DNA of 64,000 bases, from NCBI RefSeq assembly GCF_003253545.1, contig NZ_QKYV01000001.1:516574-580573 (forward strand), read 5' to 3'. The notes below the pieces were generated by a model. That model searched no databases. It was given only the letters and a program-made list of their open reading frames with translations, and was not told the DNA's origin. A program made the translations under genes and the position numbers. This document shows positions 53,691 through 62,232 of this stretch, piece after piece; the stretch's first letter is position 1; the number at the start of each line of letters is the position of its first letter. This DNA is from Mesonia algae. Its GTDB lineage: Bacteria > Bacteroidota > Bacteroidia > Flavobacteriales > Flavobacteriaceae.

Positions 53691-54236
53691 ATGACAGTAG
53701 AAAAAACACCATTAGAAGGATGTTTACTTATAAAACCTCAAGTTTTTAAAGATGATAGAGGAAGTTTTTTTGAAAGTTATAATCATAAGTTATTTCAAGA
53801 AAAGACGGGTTTAAATGTTAATTTCATTCAAGATAATCAATCTATTTCTCAGCGTGGCGCTTTACGCGGAATTCACTTACAAATGGGAGATAATGCACAA
53901 GCGAAATTAGTAAGAGTAGTACAAGGTGAAGTATTAGATGTAGCGGTAGATCTTAGAAAAGGCTCACCTACTTTTGGGAAAACCTACAGCATAATTCTAA
54001 ATGAAGAAAATAACTTTCAGCTTTTTATTCCTAAAGATTTTGGACACGGCTTTATAACACTTTCTAAAACAGCTATTTTCGCCTATAAATGCGATAATTA
54101 TTATCATAAAACTTCAGAAGCAGGAGTTATTTACAACGATCCTACGTTAAATATTGACTGGCAATTACCTAAAAAAGAATTTATTTTATCTCCAAAAGAT
54201 CAAGAACATCCCACTTTAGAAGAATTTAAATCATGA
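53691..54236 (+). CDS. rfbC: dTDP-4-dehydrorhamnose 3,5-epimerase
   Basis: The protein has 181 residues, normal for RmlC. FKDDRGSFFESYN, VNFIQDNQSISQRGALRGIHLQ (the catalytic His in RGIH), KLVRVVQGEVLDVAVDLRKGSPTFGK and IPKDFGHGFITLS give a cupin fold. It epimerises C3 and C5 of the keto sugar. It is contiguous with rfbA, and its stop overlaps the rfbD start by four bases. Confidence 0.97.
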   Translation: MTVEKTPLEGCLLIKPQVFKDDRGSFFESYNHKLFQEKTGLNVNFIQDNQSISQRGALRGIHLQMGDNAQAKLVRVVQGEVLDVAVDLRKGSPTFGKTYSIILNEENNFQLFIPKDFGHGFITLSKTAIFAYKCDNYYHKTSEAGVIYNDPTLNIDWQLPKKEFILSPKDQEHPTLEEFKS

Positions 54237-55084
54237 ACATTCTTGTTACAGGAGCTGCAGGACAACTAGGACAATGTTTGCAAATTGCTGCAAAAGCTTA
54301 CCCTAATTATCATTTTAATTTTAAGAATTCAACCGATTTAGATATCGCTTCCGCGGAAGCGATTGAGAGTATTTTTTCTCAAAAAAAGTATGACTTTTGC
54401 ATTAATGCAGCAGCTTACACCAATGTAGAAAAAGCAGAATCTAAACCGGAAAGAGCATTTCTTATTAATGCAGAAGCAGTAAAAAATCTAGCTAAAACCT
54501 GCAAAAAATATCAGACAAAGCTTATCCATGTGTCAACAGATTATGTATTTGACGGAGAAAAAGAAGAGTCTTATTCAGAAGAAGATAAAGTCAACCCAAT
54601 TAATGTTTACGGTGCTTCAAAATTAAAAGGAGAAAAATACATACAAGAAACCTTAGAGACGTTTTTTATCATTCGTACTTCTTGGTTGTACTCGCAATTC
54701 GGACATAACTTTTTTAAAACTATTCTTCAAAAAGCAAAAGAAGGTGCTACGTTAAATATTACAACCGAACAAAAAGGAAACCCCACCAATGCGAACGATT
54801 TAGCAGCTCTTATTTTAAAAATAATTGAAAAAAAATCTGAAGCTTATGGCATATACCATTTTAGCAATTTAGAAGAGGCAACCTGGTATGATTTTGCTAA
54901 ATCTATTGTAAGCTTACAACCCCACACTAAAGCGGTTTTACATGCGTCAAACTCATATAAAACAAAAGCGAAAAGACCTTTGAATAGTTGCCTAGATAAG
55001 AAAAAAGTTATTAGTACTTTTGGAGTTTCTATTTTGTCTTGGCGTAATAGTTTAGAAAACTTATATCAAACCTATATTAAATAG
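54233..55084 (+). CDS. rfbD: dTDP-4-dehydrorhamnose reductase
   Basis: The protein has 283 residues. ILVTGAAGQLGQCL is the dinucleotide motif, CINAAAYTNVEKAESKPERAFLINAEAVKNLA and HVSTDYVFDGEKEE follow, and the catalytic site is in VNPINVYGASKLKGE. It makes dTDP-L-rhamnose, the last step. IASAEAIES is encoded by the only fully symmetric 20-base copy of the CTTCCG/CGGAAG repeat (54344-54363). It lies at the end of the rhamnose genes and directly before the sulfate-activation genes. Confidence 0.96.
   Translation: MNILVTGAAGQLGQCLQIAAKAYPNYHFNFKNSTDLDIASAEAIESIFSQKKYDFCINAAAYTNVEKAESKPERAFLINAEAVKNLAKTCKKYQTKLIHVSTDYVFDGEKEESYSEEDKVNPINVYGASKLKGEKYIQETLETFFIIRTSWLYSQFGHNFFKTILQKAKEGATLNITTEQKGNPTNANDLAALILKIIEKKSEAYGIYHFSNLEEATWYDFAKSIVSLQPHTKAVLHASNSYKTKAKRPLNSCLDKKKVISTFGVSILSWRNSLENLYQTYIK
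54344..54363. repeat. best copy of the interspersed CTTCCG/CGGAAG palindrome
   Basis: ATCGCTTCCGCGGAAGCGAT is a perfect 20-base palindrome inside rfbD. Related copies were found at 12674-12687, 17108-17125, 17773-17787, 18115-18129 (half), 23425-23437, 25468-25482, 34664-34678, 37-kb none, 38537-38550, 41706-41721, 42844-42855, 44804-44820 and 47328-47340. The arms are CTTCCG and CGGAAG with zero to five bases between them, often TTTAA, CTAA or TTAA. Confidence 0.75.
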
Positions 55085-55087
55085 TAA

Positions 55088-55528
55088 GTGGCACAAAAAA
55101 TTTCCCATAAACGACATATAGCCAAGGCAATTACATGGCGTTGTGTGGGAACTATAGATACTATAGTTCTTTCTTGGGTAATGACAGGCAATCCGTTTAC
55201 GGGTTTAAAGATTGGTTTTTCAGAAACGATCACCAAGATGTTATTGTATTATGCCCATGAACGAGTTTGGATACGGGTTAATTTAGATAAAAATAAAGAG
55301 CTTAAAGAAAGCAGACTTCGTCATATCATAAAAACCATTACGTGGCGATTAATAGGAACGATCGATACTATTCTATTAAGCTGGTTAATCTCTGGAGATA
55401 TAATTACAGGCCTTAAAATAGGGGGAGCCGAGTTGGCTACTAAACCTATTTTATACTATCTGCACGAGCGTGTTTGGTATAGAAGTAACTACGGAATTAA
55501 AAAAGAAATAAAGCCTACTTATGAATAA
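55088..55528 (+). CDS. tandem DUF2061 membrane protein
   Basis: The protein has 146 residues from a GTG start at 55088, three bases after rfbD. It holds two copies of the DUF2061 domain: KAITWRCVGTIDTIVLSWVMTG, GLKIGFSETITKMLLYYAHERVW (about 9-60), and KTITWRLIGTIDTILLSWLISG, GLKIGGAELATKPILYYLHERVW (about 82-134). Each has about two membrane segments. DUF2061 is often linked to sulfate assimilation genes, as here with cysC, which overlaps its 3' end by eight bases. The role is unknown; a helper for sulfate uptake is possible. Confidence 0.88.
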   Translation: MAQKISHKRHIAKAITWRCVGTIDTIVLSWVMTGNPFTGLKIGFSETITKMLLYYAHERVWIRVNLDKNKELKESRLRHIIKTITWRLIGTIDTILLSWLISGDIITGLKIGGAELATKPILYYLHERVWYRSNYGIKKEIKPTYE

Positions 55529-56111
55529 AAACGTTATTCATCAAGATTATAGCATTACTCAACAGGATAGAACCGCTAGAAATCAACATCAAGCTAAGCT
55601 TTTGTGGTTTACGGGACTATCGGGTTCAGGGAAATCTACCTTAGCCAATGAAGTAGAAAAACAATTGTTTGCACAAGGAATGCAAACCTATGTGCTAGAT
55701 GGCGATAATATAAGGCGAGGAATTAATACCGATTTATCGTTTACGCCAGAGGATCGCAAAGAAAACTTGCGAAGAATAGCAGAGGCCTCAAAGTTGTTTA
55801 TCGATGCAGGAGTTGTTACCTTAGCTGCCTTTATTTCCCCTATGCGAGAAGACCGAGAAATGATTAAGCAAATTGTTGGTGAAGAGAACTTTATAGAAAT
55901 TTATGTGGATGCAAAAATTGAAGATTGTGAACATAGAGATGTAAAAGGACTTTACCAAAAAGCAAGACAAGGAGAAATAAAGAATTTTACAGGAATTAGC
56001 GCTCCATATGAAGCTCCTGCAAATCCTGAAATAAAAGTGAACACCAGCAATCAAACGATAGAAGAATCGTTAACTATCATTATCAATAAAGTTACCCAAA
56101 AACTAAGCTAG
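55521..56111 (+). CDS. cysC: adenylylsulfate (APS) kinase
   Basis: The protein has 196 residues. LWFTGLSGSGKSTLANEVE is the Walker A motif, LDGDNIRRGINTDLSFTPEDRKENLRRIAE the APS-binding part, and FISPMREDREMIKQIV and YQKARQGEIKNFTGISAPYEAP the lid region. It phosphorylates APS to PAPS. It overlaps the DUF2061 gene and leads into cysD, six bases later. PAPS can serve reduction or sulfation; no reductase is seen in this locus. Confidence 0.96.
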   Translation: MNKNVIHQDYSITQQDRTARNQHQAKLLWFTGLSGSGKSTLANEVEKQLFAQGMQTYVLDGDNIRRGINTDLSFTPEDRKENLRRIAEASKLFIDAGVVTLAAFISPMREDREMIKQIVGEENFIEIYVDAKIEDCEHRDVKGLYQKARQGEIKNFTGISAPYEAPANPEIKVNTSNQTIEESLTIIINKVTQKLS

Positions 56112-56117
56112 TCAGTT

Positions 56118-57023
56118 ATGAGCAAGTATTATTTAAACTATCTAGATGAATTAGAATCTGAAGCTATCTATATTTTGAGAGAAGTATGGGCGCAGTTTCA
56201 AAACCCAGTAATCTTATTTTCTGGAGGGAAAGATTCTATTTTGGTAACACACTTGGCAAAGAAAGCCTTTTACCCATCAAAAATTCCGTTTGCATTAATG
56301 CACGTAGATACGGGACATAATTTTCCAGAAACGATCGAATTCCGCGATAAGCTTATTAAAGAGTTAGATGCGCGACTTATTGTAGGTTCTGTACAAGAAT
56401 CTATCGACACTGGAAGAGTAGCCGAAGAAAAAGGGAAAAATGCCACTAGAAACGCTTTACAGATCACCACGCTATTAGATGCAATTGAGCACAATAAAGT
56501 AGATTGTGCTATTGGAGGAGGAAGACGAGATGAAGAAAAGGCAAGAGCGAAAGAACGTTTCTTTTCTCATAGAGATGATTTTGGACAATGGGATCCTAAA
56601 AATCAACGTCCCGAACTTTGGAATATCCTTAACGGAAAATATTTTGAAGGGGAGCACTTTAGAGCTTTTCCGATAAGCAATTGGACAGAGATGGATGTGT
56701 GGAACTATATTCAGCGAGAAAACATAGAAATTCCTTCATTATACTTAGCCCACGAGAGGGAAGTAGTAAGACGTCAGGATTCTTGGATACCCAACTCAGA
56801 TTTCTTAAAATTGGAAGAGAATGAAGAAATAGTGACCAAGAAAATACGTTTTAGGACTTTAGGAGATATCACCATTACGGGAGGTATAGAAAGCGATGCC
56901 GATACGATAGAAAAAGTAGCATTAGAAGTCTCCGCTATGCGTCAAACTGAGCGAGGAAACCGTTCGGATGACAAACGTTCAGAAACGGCAATGGAAGACA
57001 GAAAAAGAGAAGGGTATTTTTAA
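56118..57023 (+). CDS. cysD: sulfate adenylyltransferase subunit 2 (CysD)
   Basis: The protein has 301 residues. ILFSGGKDSILVTHLAKKAFYP is the PP-loop (SGGKDS), HVDTGHNFPETIEFRD and IGGGRRDEEKARAKERFFSHR are CysD signatures, and the end is RGNRSDDKRSETAMEDRKREGYF. With CysN it forms APS from ATP and sulfate. The 62-base gap to cysN has a heptad repeat. This is the catalytic subunit; GTP hydrolysis by CysN drives it. Confidence 0.96.
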   Translation: MSKYYLNYLDELESEAIYILREVWAQFQNPVILFSGGKDSILVTHLAKKAFYPSKIPFALMHVDTGHNFPETIEFRDKLIKELDARLIVGSVQESIDTGRVAEEKGKNATRNALQITTLLDAIEHNKVDCAIGGGRRDEEKARAKERFFSHRDDFGQWDPKNQRPELWNILNGKYFEGEHFRAFPISNWTEMDVWNYIQRENIEIPSLYLAHEREVVRRQDSWIPNSDFLKLEENEEIVTKKIRFRTLGDITITGGIESDADTIEKVALEVSAMRQTERGNRSDDKRSETAMEDRKREGYF

Positions 57024-57034
57024 ATTTAGCCCAC

Positions 57035-57076
57035 AGCACAAAGCTAACAGCTAACAGCCTAAAGCCTAAAACCAAA
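57035..57076. repeat. six imperfect tandem heptamers between cysD and cysN
   Basis: Seven-base units read AGCACAA, AGCTAAC, AGCTAAC, AGCCTAA, AGCCTAA and AACCAAA in phase, in the 62-base gap. Such AGCnAAn strings are seen in some Flavobacteriaceae intergenic regions. The number of units may vary between strains. Confidence 0.6.
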
Positions 57077-57085
57077 GCATTTAAA

Positions 57086-58342
57086 ATGGAAATAGATAAA
57101 AATCAACTTTTACGATTTACCACAGCTGGAAGTGTAGATGATGGAAAGAGCACATTAATAGGAAGACTTCTATATGATTCAAAATCTATTTTTGAAGATC
57201 AATTAGAAGCAGTAGAGAACACCAGTAGAAAAAAAGGACAAGAAGGAGTAGATCTAGCCTTGTTTACAGACGGGTTAAAAGATGAGCGCGAGCAGGGAAT
57301 TACCATCGATGTAGCTTATCGTTATTTTACTACTCCCAAACGTAAATTTATCATTGCCGATACACCAGGACATATTCAATATACGCGTAATATGGTGACA
57401 GGAGCTTCTACGGCCAATGCTGCTATTATATTGATCGATGCCCGCCACGGAGTGATAGAACAAACCAAACGTCACACGTTTATAGCTTCTTTGTTACAAA
57501 TCCCACACATTATTGTATGTATCAATAAGATGGATTTGGTAGAATATAAGCAAGAGACTTACGAAAACATCATTGCTCAATTTGAAGAATTCTCTTCCAA
57601 ATTGATGATCAAGGATGTACGCTTTATTCCAATAAGTGCTTTGTATGGAGATAATGTGGTGAACCGATCAAAGCATATGGACTGGTATCAAGGCGCTCCG
57701 CTTTTATACGAGTTAGAAACTCTTCATATTAGTAGTGATATTAATAAAATAGATACCCGTTTTCCGGTGCAAACCGTATTGAGACCTCAACGAGAAGGTT
57801 TTATAGATTATAGAGGATACGCAGGAAGGTTGGCTAGTGGAATTTTAAGAAAAGGAGATGAGATCTCGGTTCTTCCATCAGGGTTTACGTCTAGAATAAA
57901 AAGTATTAATGCGGGAGATAAAGAGATTGAAGAAGCTTTTGCGCCTATGAGTATTGCGGTAACTCTAGAAGATGATATTGATATTAGCAGAGGAGATATG
58001 TTGGTGAAGAAAAACAATCAGCCAGAACCCTCCCAAGATATAGAAGCGATGATTTGCTGGTTAAATAACGATGCCGCAAAACCAAGAGCTAAATACACGT
58101 TAATGCATACTTCTAACGAACAAAAGGCGTTAATTAAAGAAGTAGTTTATAAAATAGATATCAATACTTACGATAGAAATAATGAAGACAAGGATCTAAA
58201 GATGAATGATATTGGTCGGGTAAAAATAAGAACGACCAAACCTTTAATGAAAGATGATTATCGAGAAAACAGAATAACAGGAAGTATTATATTAATAGAT
58301 GAAAGCACCAATGAAACAGTGGCTGCAGGAATGATAATTTAA
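57086..58342 (+). CDS. cysN: sulfate adenylyltransferase subunit 1 (CysN), GTPase
   Basis: The protein has 418 residues. TAGSVDDGKSTLIGRLLYD is G1, DEREQGITIDVAYRYF is G2, ADTPGHIQYTRNMVTGAS is G3 and INKMDLV is G4; two beta-barrel domains follow. It is a stand-alone CysN, not a CysNC fusion, since cysC is separate. It is the GTPase that drives APS synthesis with CysD. cysQ starts two bases after its stop. Confidence 0.96.
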   Translation: MEIDKNQLLRFTTAGSVDDGKSTLIGRLLYDSKSIFEDQLEAVENTSRKKGQEGVDLALFTDGLKDEREQGITIDVAYRYFTTPKRKFIIADTPGHIQYTRNMVTGASTANAAIILIDARHGVIEQTKRHTFIASLLQIPHIIVCINKMDLVEYKQETYENIIAQFEEFSSKLMIKDVRFIPISALYGDNVVNRSKHMDWYQGAPLLYELETLHISSDINKIDTRFPVQTVLRPQREGFIDYRGYAGRLASGILRKGDEISVLPSGFTSRIKSINAGDKEIEEAFAPMSIAVTLEDDIDISRGDMLVKKNNQPEPSQDIEAMICWLNNDAAKPRAKYTLMHTSNEQKALIKEVVYKIDINTYDRNNEDKDLKMNDIGRVKIRTTKPLMKDDYRENRITGSIILIDESTNETVAAGMII

Positions 58343-58344
58343 CT

Positions 58345-59103
58345 ATGGAGATAAAAAAATATATACCGCTTATTATTGATGCGGCTAGAGATGCAGGTAT
58401 CAAAATTTTAGAAGTTTATAATTCTGAAGATTTTGGTGTAGAAGAAAAAGGAGATCATAGTCCGTTAACCAAAGCAGATCAACTAGCGCATGAAACTATT
58501 GTTGAAAAATTAAAAGAAACAGAATTACCAATCCTTTCTGAAGAAGGTGCAAAAATTCCTTATGAAGAAAGAAAAGAATGGGAATATTTTTGGATGGTAG
58601 ATCCGCTTGATGGAACTAAAGAATTTATCAAAAAAAATGGAGAGTTTACGGTTAATATAGCTCTAATTCATAATCAAAAGCCAATTCTAGGCGTAGTTTA
58701 TGCACCTGTTCTCGATAAGCTTTATTTTGGAGGAGAAGGAATAGGAGCTTTTAAGTCTGAAAACATGGATCCTCAAGTGGAGCTTAAAATCATTGAAAAT
58801 GAAAACGGAGCTAAAAGAATTGTAGCTTCTAGATCGCATTTAAACGAAGAGACAAAGAAGTATATTGAAAAGTACAAAGATGCAGAAACGGTTTCTATGG
58901 GGAGTTCTCTCAAGTTTATGCTCATTGCAGATAGCGAGGCTGATATTTATCCTCGTTTCGCTCCAACTATGGAATGGGATACAGCAGCTGCAAATGCTAT
59001 TTTAAGAGGTTTAAATATTGAAGTTATAAGTATGGAAGATAATAAGCCTTTACGTTATAATAAAGAGAATTTATTAAATCCACATTTTAAGGTAAGTAGG
59101 TAA
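58345..59103 (+). CDS. cysQ: 3'(2'),5'-bisphosphate nucleotidase CysQ
   Basis: The protein has 252 residues. DHSPLTKADQLAHETI, LSEEGAKIPYEERKEWEYFWMVDPLDGTKEFI (metal-binding Asp in DPLDGTKEF) and the later MEWDTAAANAIL are signatures of the inositol monophosphatase superfamily. It removes the 3'-phosphate from PAP, the product left when PAPS gives its sulfate or is reduced. It is the end of the sulfate-activation set; the flippase gene follows after 93 bases. Confidence 0.93.
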   Translation: MEIKKYIPLIIDAARDAGIKILEVYNSEDFGVEEKGDHSPLTKADQLAHETIVEKLKETELPILSEEGAKIPYEERKEWEYFWMVDPLDGTKEFIKKNGEFTVNIALIHNQKPILGVVYAPVLDKLYFGGEGIGAFKSENMDPQVELKIIENENGAKRIVASRSHLNEETKKYIEKYKDAETVSMGSSLKFMLIADSEADIYPRFAPTMEWDTAAANAILRGLNIEVISMEDNKPLRYNKENLLNPHFKVSR

Positions 59104-59196
59104 AATATACCATTAGTTTAGAGATATAGAAGAGTTTTGTTCAATTGCTTCTATAGGCTTTAAGTACATTTTTAAGTAAGTAATATACAATCTATT

Positions 59197-60495
59197 TTGA
59201 GAGATAAAATTTCAAAAATTTTAAAAAAATCTGATCAAGATCAAAAGGAAATTATCAAAAAGGGTATTTTCTTTATGGGTTTTAGAGCTACAGGAATTTT
59301 AGGTGGTTATCTCTTTACATTATATATCACCAATAATTACGGAGCTTCGTTAAACGGATTGGTGGTTTTAAGTTTCTCAATTTTTATGTTTGCTACCATA
59401 ATAGGGAGATTAGGTATAGATGTTAACCTTATAAAATTTTATTCTACTGAAAAAAACTGGGAGGAAAATCCTGGTTTATTTTATAGGGTTCTTTTAAAGT
59501 CATTTTTATTCAGTTCCTTTTTAGTCGCTATTCTATACTTGTCAAGAGATTTTGTAATTATCAATCTTTTTGATAAGCCTCAATTAAAACCCTATTATTT
59601 TTGGGCAGTTCTCTCCATTCCAGGCTGGGTGATCACTATGTTATGTGCTGGAGTTTTAAGGGCAAAAGGCTACAATAACTGGTTTGCATTTTTTATTAAT
59701 ACGGGAAGATTTTCACTAGCATTTATATTTGTTTGTATATTGGGTTGGATCGAAATGAACCCTATAAATGTGATGATAGCACATTTGTATGGAATTTACG
59801 TACTTACGCTTATCGCTTTAATTGTAACGGTAAAGAAGTTTAAGAGAGTTTCCTTTAAGTCAGAAATCAATTCCTGGGCATTTTTGAAAGAATCTTTCCC
59901 AATGATGTTATCTTCCACTATTATGATCTTTTTAGGGTGGATGGATACTTTTATTTTAGGAATTTATGAAACCGATGAAAGTATAGGTATTTATAATGTA
60001 GCTTTAAAACTCGCATTAGTGACAAGTTTTTCAATAGAAGCTATTAATTCTAGTTTAGCACCTAAAATTGCTAACCTTTATTTAAATGACCTTAGAGAAA
60101 AATTTCTAAATTTGGTTAAATTTTCTACTCGACTAAATTTTATCCTAACGCTTTTAATTGTTACTGTGTTAGTCATTTTTAATCAGTGGTTTTTAGGCAT
60201 ATTTGGTGAAGAATTTAAAGCGGGTAGTATAGCGTTAATCATTTTATGCTCTATACATCTAATCAATAGTTCTGTAGGCTCTGTAGGGATCATAATGCAA
60301 ATGACAGGCAAGCAAAAACAATATCAATACATTGCAATTATATCTCTATGTATCAACTTATTGCTTAATTTTATTTTAATTCCTAAATATGGAATTAATG
60401 GAGCTGCAATTGCTACAGCAGTTAGTTTATCGGTATGGAATGTATCTGGATGTGTTTACTTAAAGAGGAAAGAAAATATTAAAACCTATTTATAA
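59197..60495 (+). CDS. oligosaccharide flippase (Wzx-like), MATE/polysaccharide transporter superfamily
   Basis: The protein has 432 residues with about 12-14 membrane segments. KGIFFMGFRATGILGGYLFTLYITNNYGASLNG resembles the N-terminus of polysaccharide exporters, and ESFPMMLSSTIMIFLGWMDTFILGIYETDESIGIYNVALKLALVTSF is the middle signature. It would flip a lipid-linked repeat unit across the inner membrane. The start TTG at 59197 is chosen because the first ATG (59275) would remove the cytosolic N-terminus typical of the family. It lies directly before an asparagine-synthase-like gene. Confidence 0.87.
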   Translation: MRDKISKILKKSDQDQKEIIKKGIFFMGFRATGILGGYLFTLYITNNYGASLNGLVVLSFSIFMFATIIGRLGIDVNLIKFYSTEKNWEENPGLFYRVLLKSFLFSSFLVAILYLSRDFVIINLFDKPQLKPYYFWAVLSIPGWVITMLCAGVLRAKGYNNWFAFFINTGRFSLAFIFVCILGWIEMNPINVMIAHLYGIYVLTLIALIVTVKKFKRVSFKSEINSWAFLKESFPMMLSSTIMIFLGWMDTFILGIYETDESIGIYNVALKLALVTSFSIEAINSSLAPKIANLYLNDLREKFLNLVKFSTRLNFILTLLIVTVLVIFNQWFLGIFGEEFKAGSIALIILCSIHLINSSVGSVGIIMQMTGKQKQYQYIAIISLCINLLLNFILIPKYGINGAAIATAVSLSVWNVSGCVYLKRKENIKTYL

Positions 60496-60504
60496 TACTA
60501 TTGA

Positions 60505-62232
60505 ATGGCAGGGATTTACGGTGTTTTATTAAAGAAAAATCAGCAAAGAAAAATATATAACAATTTTTACAACAGTAAATTTGAAAACTCTATTCAGGAA
60601 GAAATTGTTAGCAATGATTTTTGTTTTGGAAGATCTGTATTAGATAAATTTAAAGATGATCGTTTTCTATTTGAAGATGATAACTATATCATTTGTTTTG
60701 AAGGAATCAATTATTCTACGATTAATACTCCGCAGAAGATAATTAAAGCTTATCAAGAGAAGGGAAGCGATTTTATCTCGTTATTAAAAGGAACTTTTGC
60801 CGGATTTATTTTTTCAAAAAAAGAAGAAAAGTTAATCATGTTCAATGATCCCTTATCTACAAAGAGCCTATTTTATTTTTACGATAAAGAATTAGGTTTT
60901 GCTTTCTCTTCTGAAATGCACGTATTATCTAAATTACTTCGTGAGAACCACATTTCAATTAGTTACGATTATGATGGAATATATTCTTTAGCTCTTTACG
61001 GACAAATGTTTAATGACTTTACCTTAGTCAAAGAGATAAAAAAATTAAATTATGGTTCCTCTTTAACTTTCAATATTTCAGAAAATTCGATAAAAACCAA
61101 ACAATATTATAAAATATCAAAAAAAGAAACTTCTCAATCTTTAAACGACGTAATAGAATCTATAGAGAAGTTTATGGTAAATGCCATTGAAGAAGAGTGG
61201 CAAAAAGATAGAAGTAATAATTATCAACAGCATTTAAGTTTATTGAGTGGAGGAATGGACTCTAGAATTAATGCTATGATTGCTCAAGAACTTGGGTTTA
61301 ATAAAATCAATACATATACCTACGGGAATCCCAACTCCAGCGACGTTAAATACGCCAATCATATCGCCGAGAAAAACTTTTATTCTCATTTACAATTTAA
61401 TATTCATAAAGGAGATTTTTTAGTTGAAAACGTACTAGATAATTACGTAAAAGCTACCGATGGTTTAACCCACTTTACTGCGAACGCAATTATTTACAAT
61501 GCGTTGAGTAAAATAGAAAGGCGTAATTTTGGGTTGATTCATTCAGGACAAATAGGAGATGTTTTATTTGGCTCCTTTTTAAAGCCCAATTATGATTTTA
61601 AAACAAATAAAGCTTCCATTGGATTAACAGGTTTTGTGAAAAACAAGGTAATGCTTGAGAAAATGCACTTTTTAGATGATCTAACGACCTATTATGACCA
61701 ATCTGACTACGAAGTATATACCTTTGAGCAACGACAAGTACACGGCACTTTAATGGGGGATAAGGTCTTTAATAACTTTATAGATCAAGCTTCACCATTC
61801 TACAATACTCAGTTATTAGATTATTGCTCCAGTATTCCCAACAAATTTAAATTTAATCAAAAGATTTATTTTGACTGGTTAAAAGCAAAACATCCTAAAA
61901 CACTTGATTATAAGTGGGAAAAAATAGGATTAAAACCTAATTCAGATTTTAATATTAATTATGGTAGGTTAATTAAGAAATATGTGAATGGAGGAAAAAA
62001 ATATTTTGGGCTTAATTACGACAGTATGAACCCTATTACCAATTGGTTTAAAACAAACCCTAATCTTCTAAAACAATTTAACCTCATCTTTGAAGAAAAT
62101 ATTGTAAATATTGATAACAAGGAGCTTAAAGCAGATTTAAAAGAGATTTATAATGATGATATTTTTGAATACCGTAACAAGTTTGCTGTAATTACAGTTA
62201 TTCTTGCGATTAAGCTTCATTTTTATAGTTAG
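60505..62232 (+). CDS. asparagine synthase-like protein without the glutaminase Cys
   Basis: The protein has 575 residues. The start MAGIYGVLL aligns with the glutamine amidotransferase start MCGI, but the nucleophile Cys at position 2 is Ala. The C-terminal half has the PP-loop LSLLSGGMDSRIN (about 245-255), which activates a carboxylate with ATP. Enzymes of this kind in polysaccharide loci may amidate uronic acids with ammonia. The substrate is unknown. Its 3' end overlaps that of the convergent O-antigen ligase-like gene by 23 bases. Confidence 0.8.
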   Translation: MAGIYGVLLKKNQQRKIYNNFYNSKFENSIQEEIVSNDFCFGRSVLDKFKDDRFLFEDDNYIICFEGINYSTINTPQKIIKAYQEKGSDFISLLKGTFAGFIFSKKEEKLIMFNDPLSTKSLFYFYDKELGFAFSSEMHVLSKLLRENHISISYDYDGIYSLALYGQMFNDFTLVKEIKKLNYGSSLTFNISENSIKTKQYYKISKKETSQSLNDVIESIEKFMVNAIEEEWQKDRSNNYQQHLSLLSGGMDSRINAMIAQELGFNKINTYTYGNPNSSDVKYANHIAEKNFYSHLQFNIHKGDFLVENVLDNYVKATDGLTHFTANAIIYNALSKIERRNFGLIHSGQIGDVLFGSFLKPNYDFKTNKASIGLTGFVKNKVMLEKMHFLDDLTTYYDQSDYEVYTFEQRQVHGTLMGDKVFNNFIDQASPFYNTQLLDYCSSIPNKFKFNQKIYFDWLKAKHPKTLDYKWEKIGLKPNSDFNINYGRLIKKYVNGGKKYFGLNYDSMNPITNWFKTNPNLLKQFNLIFEENIVNIDNKELKADLKEIYNDDIFEYRNKFAVITVILAIKLHFYS

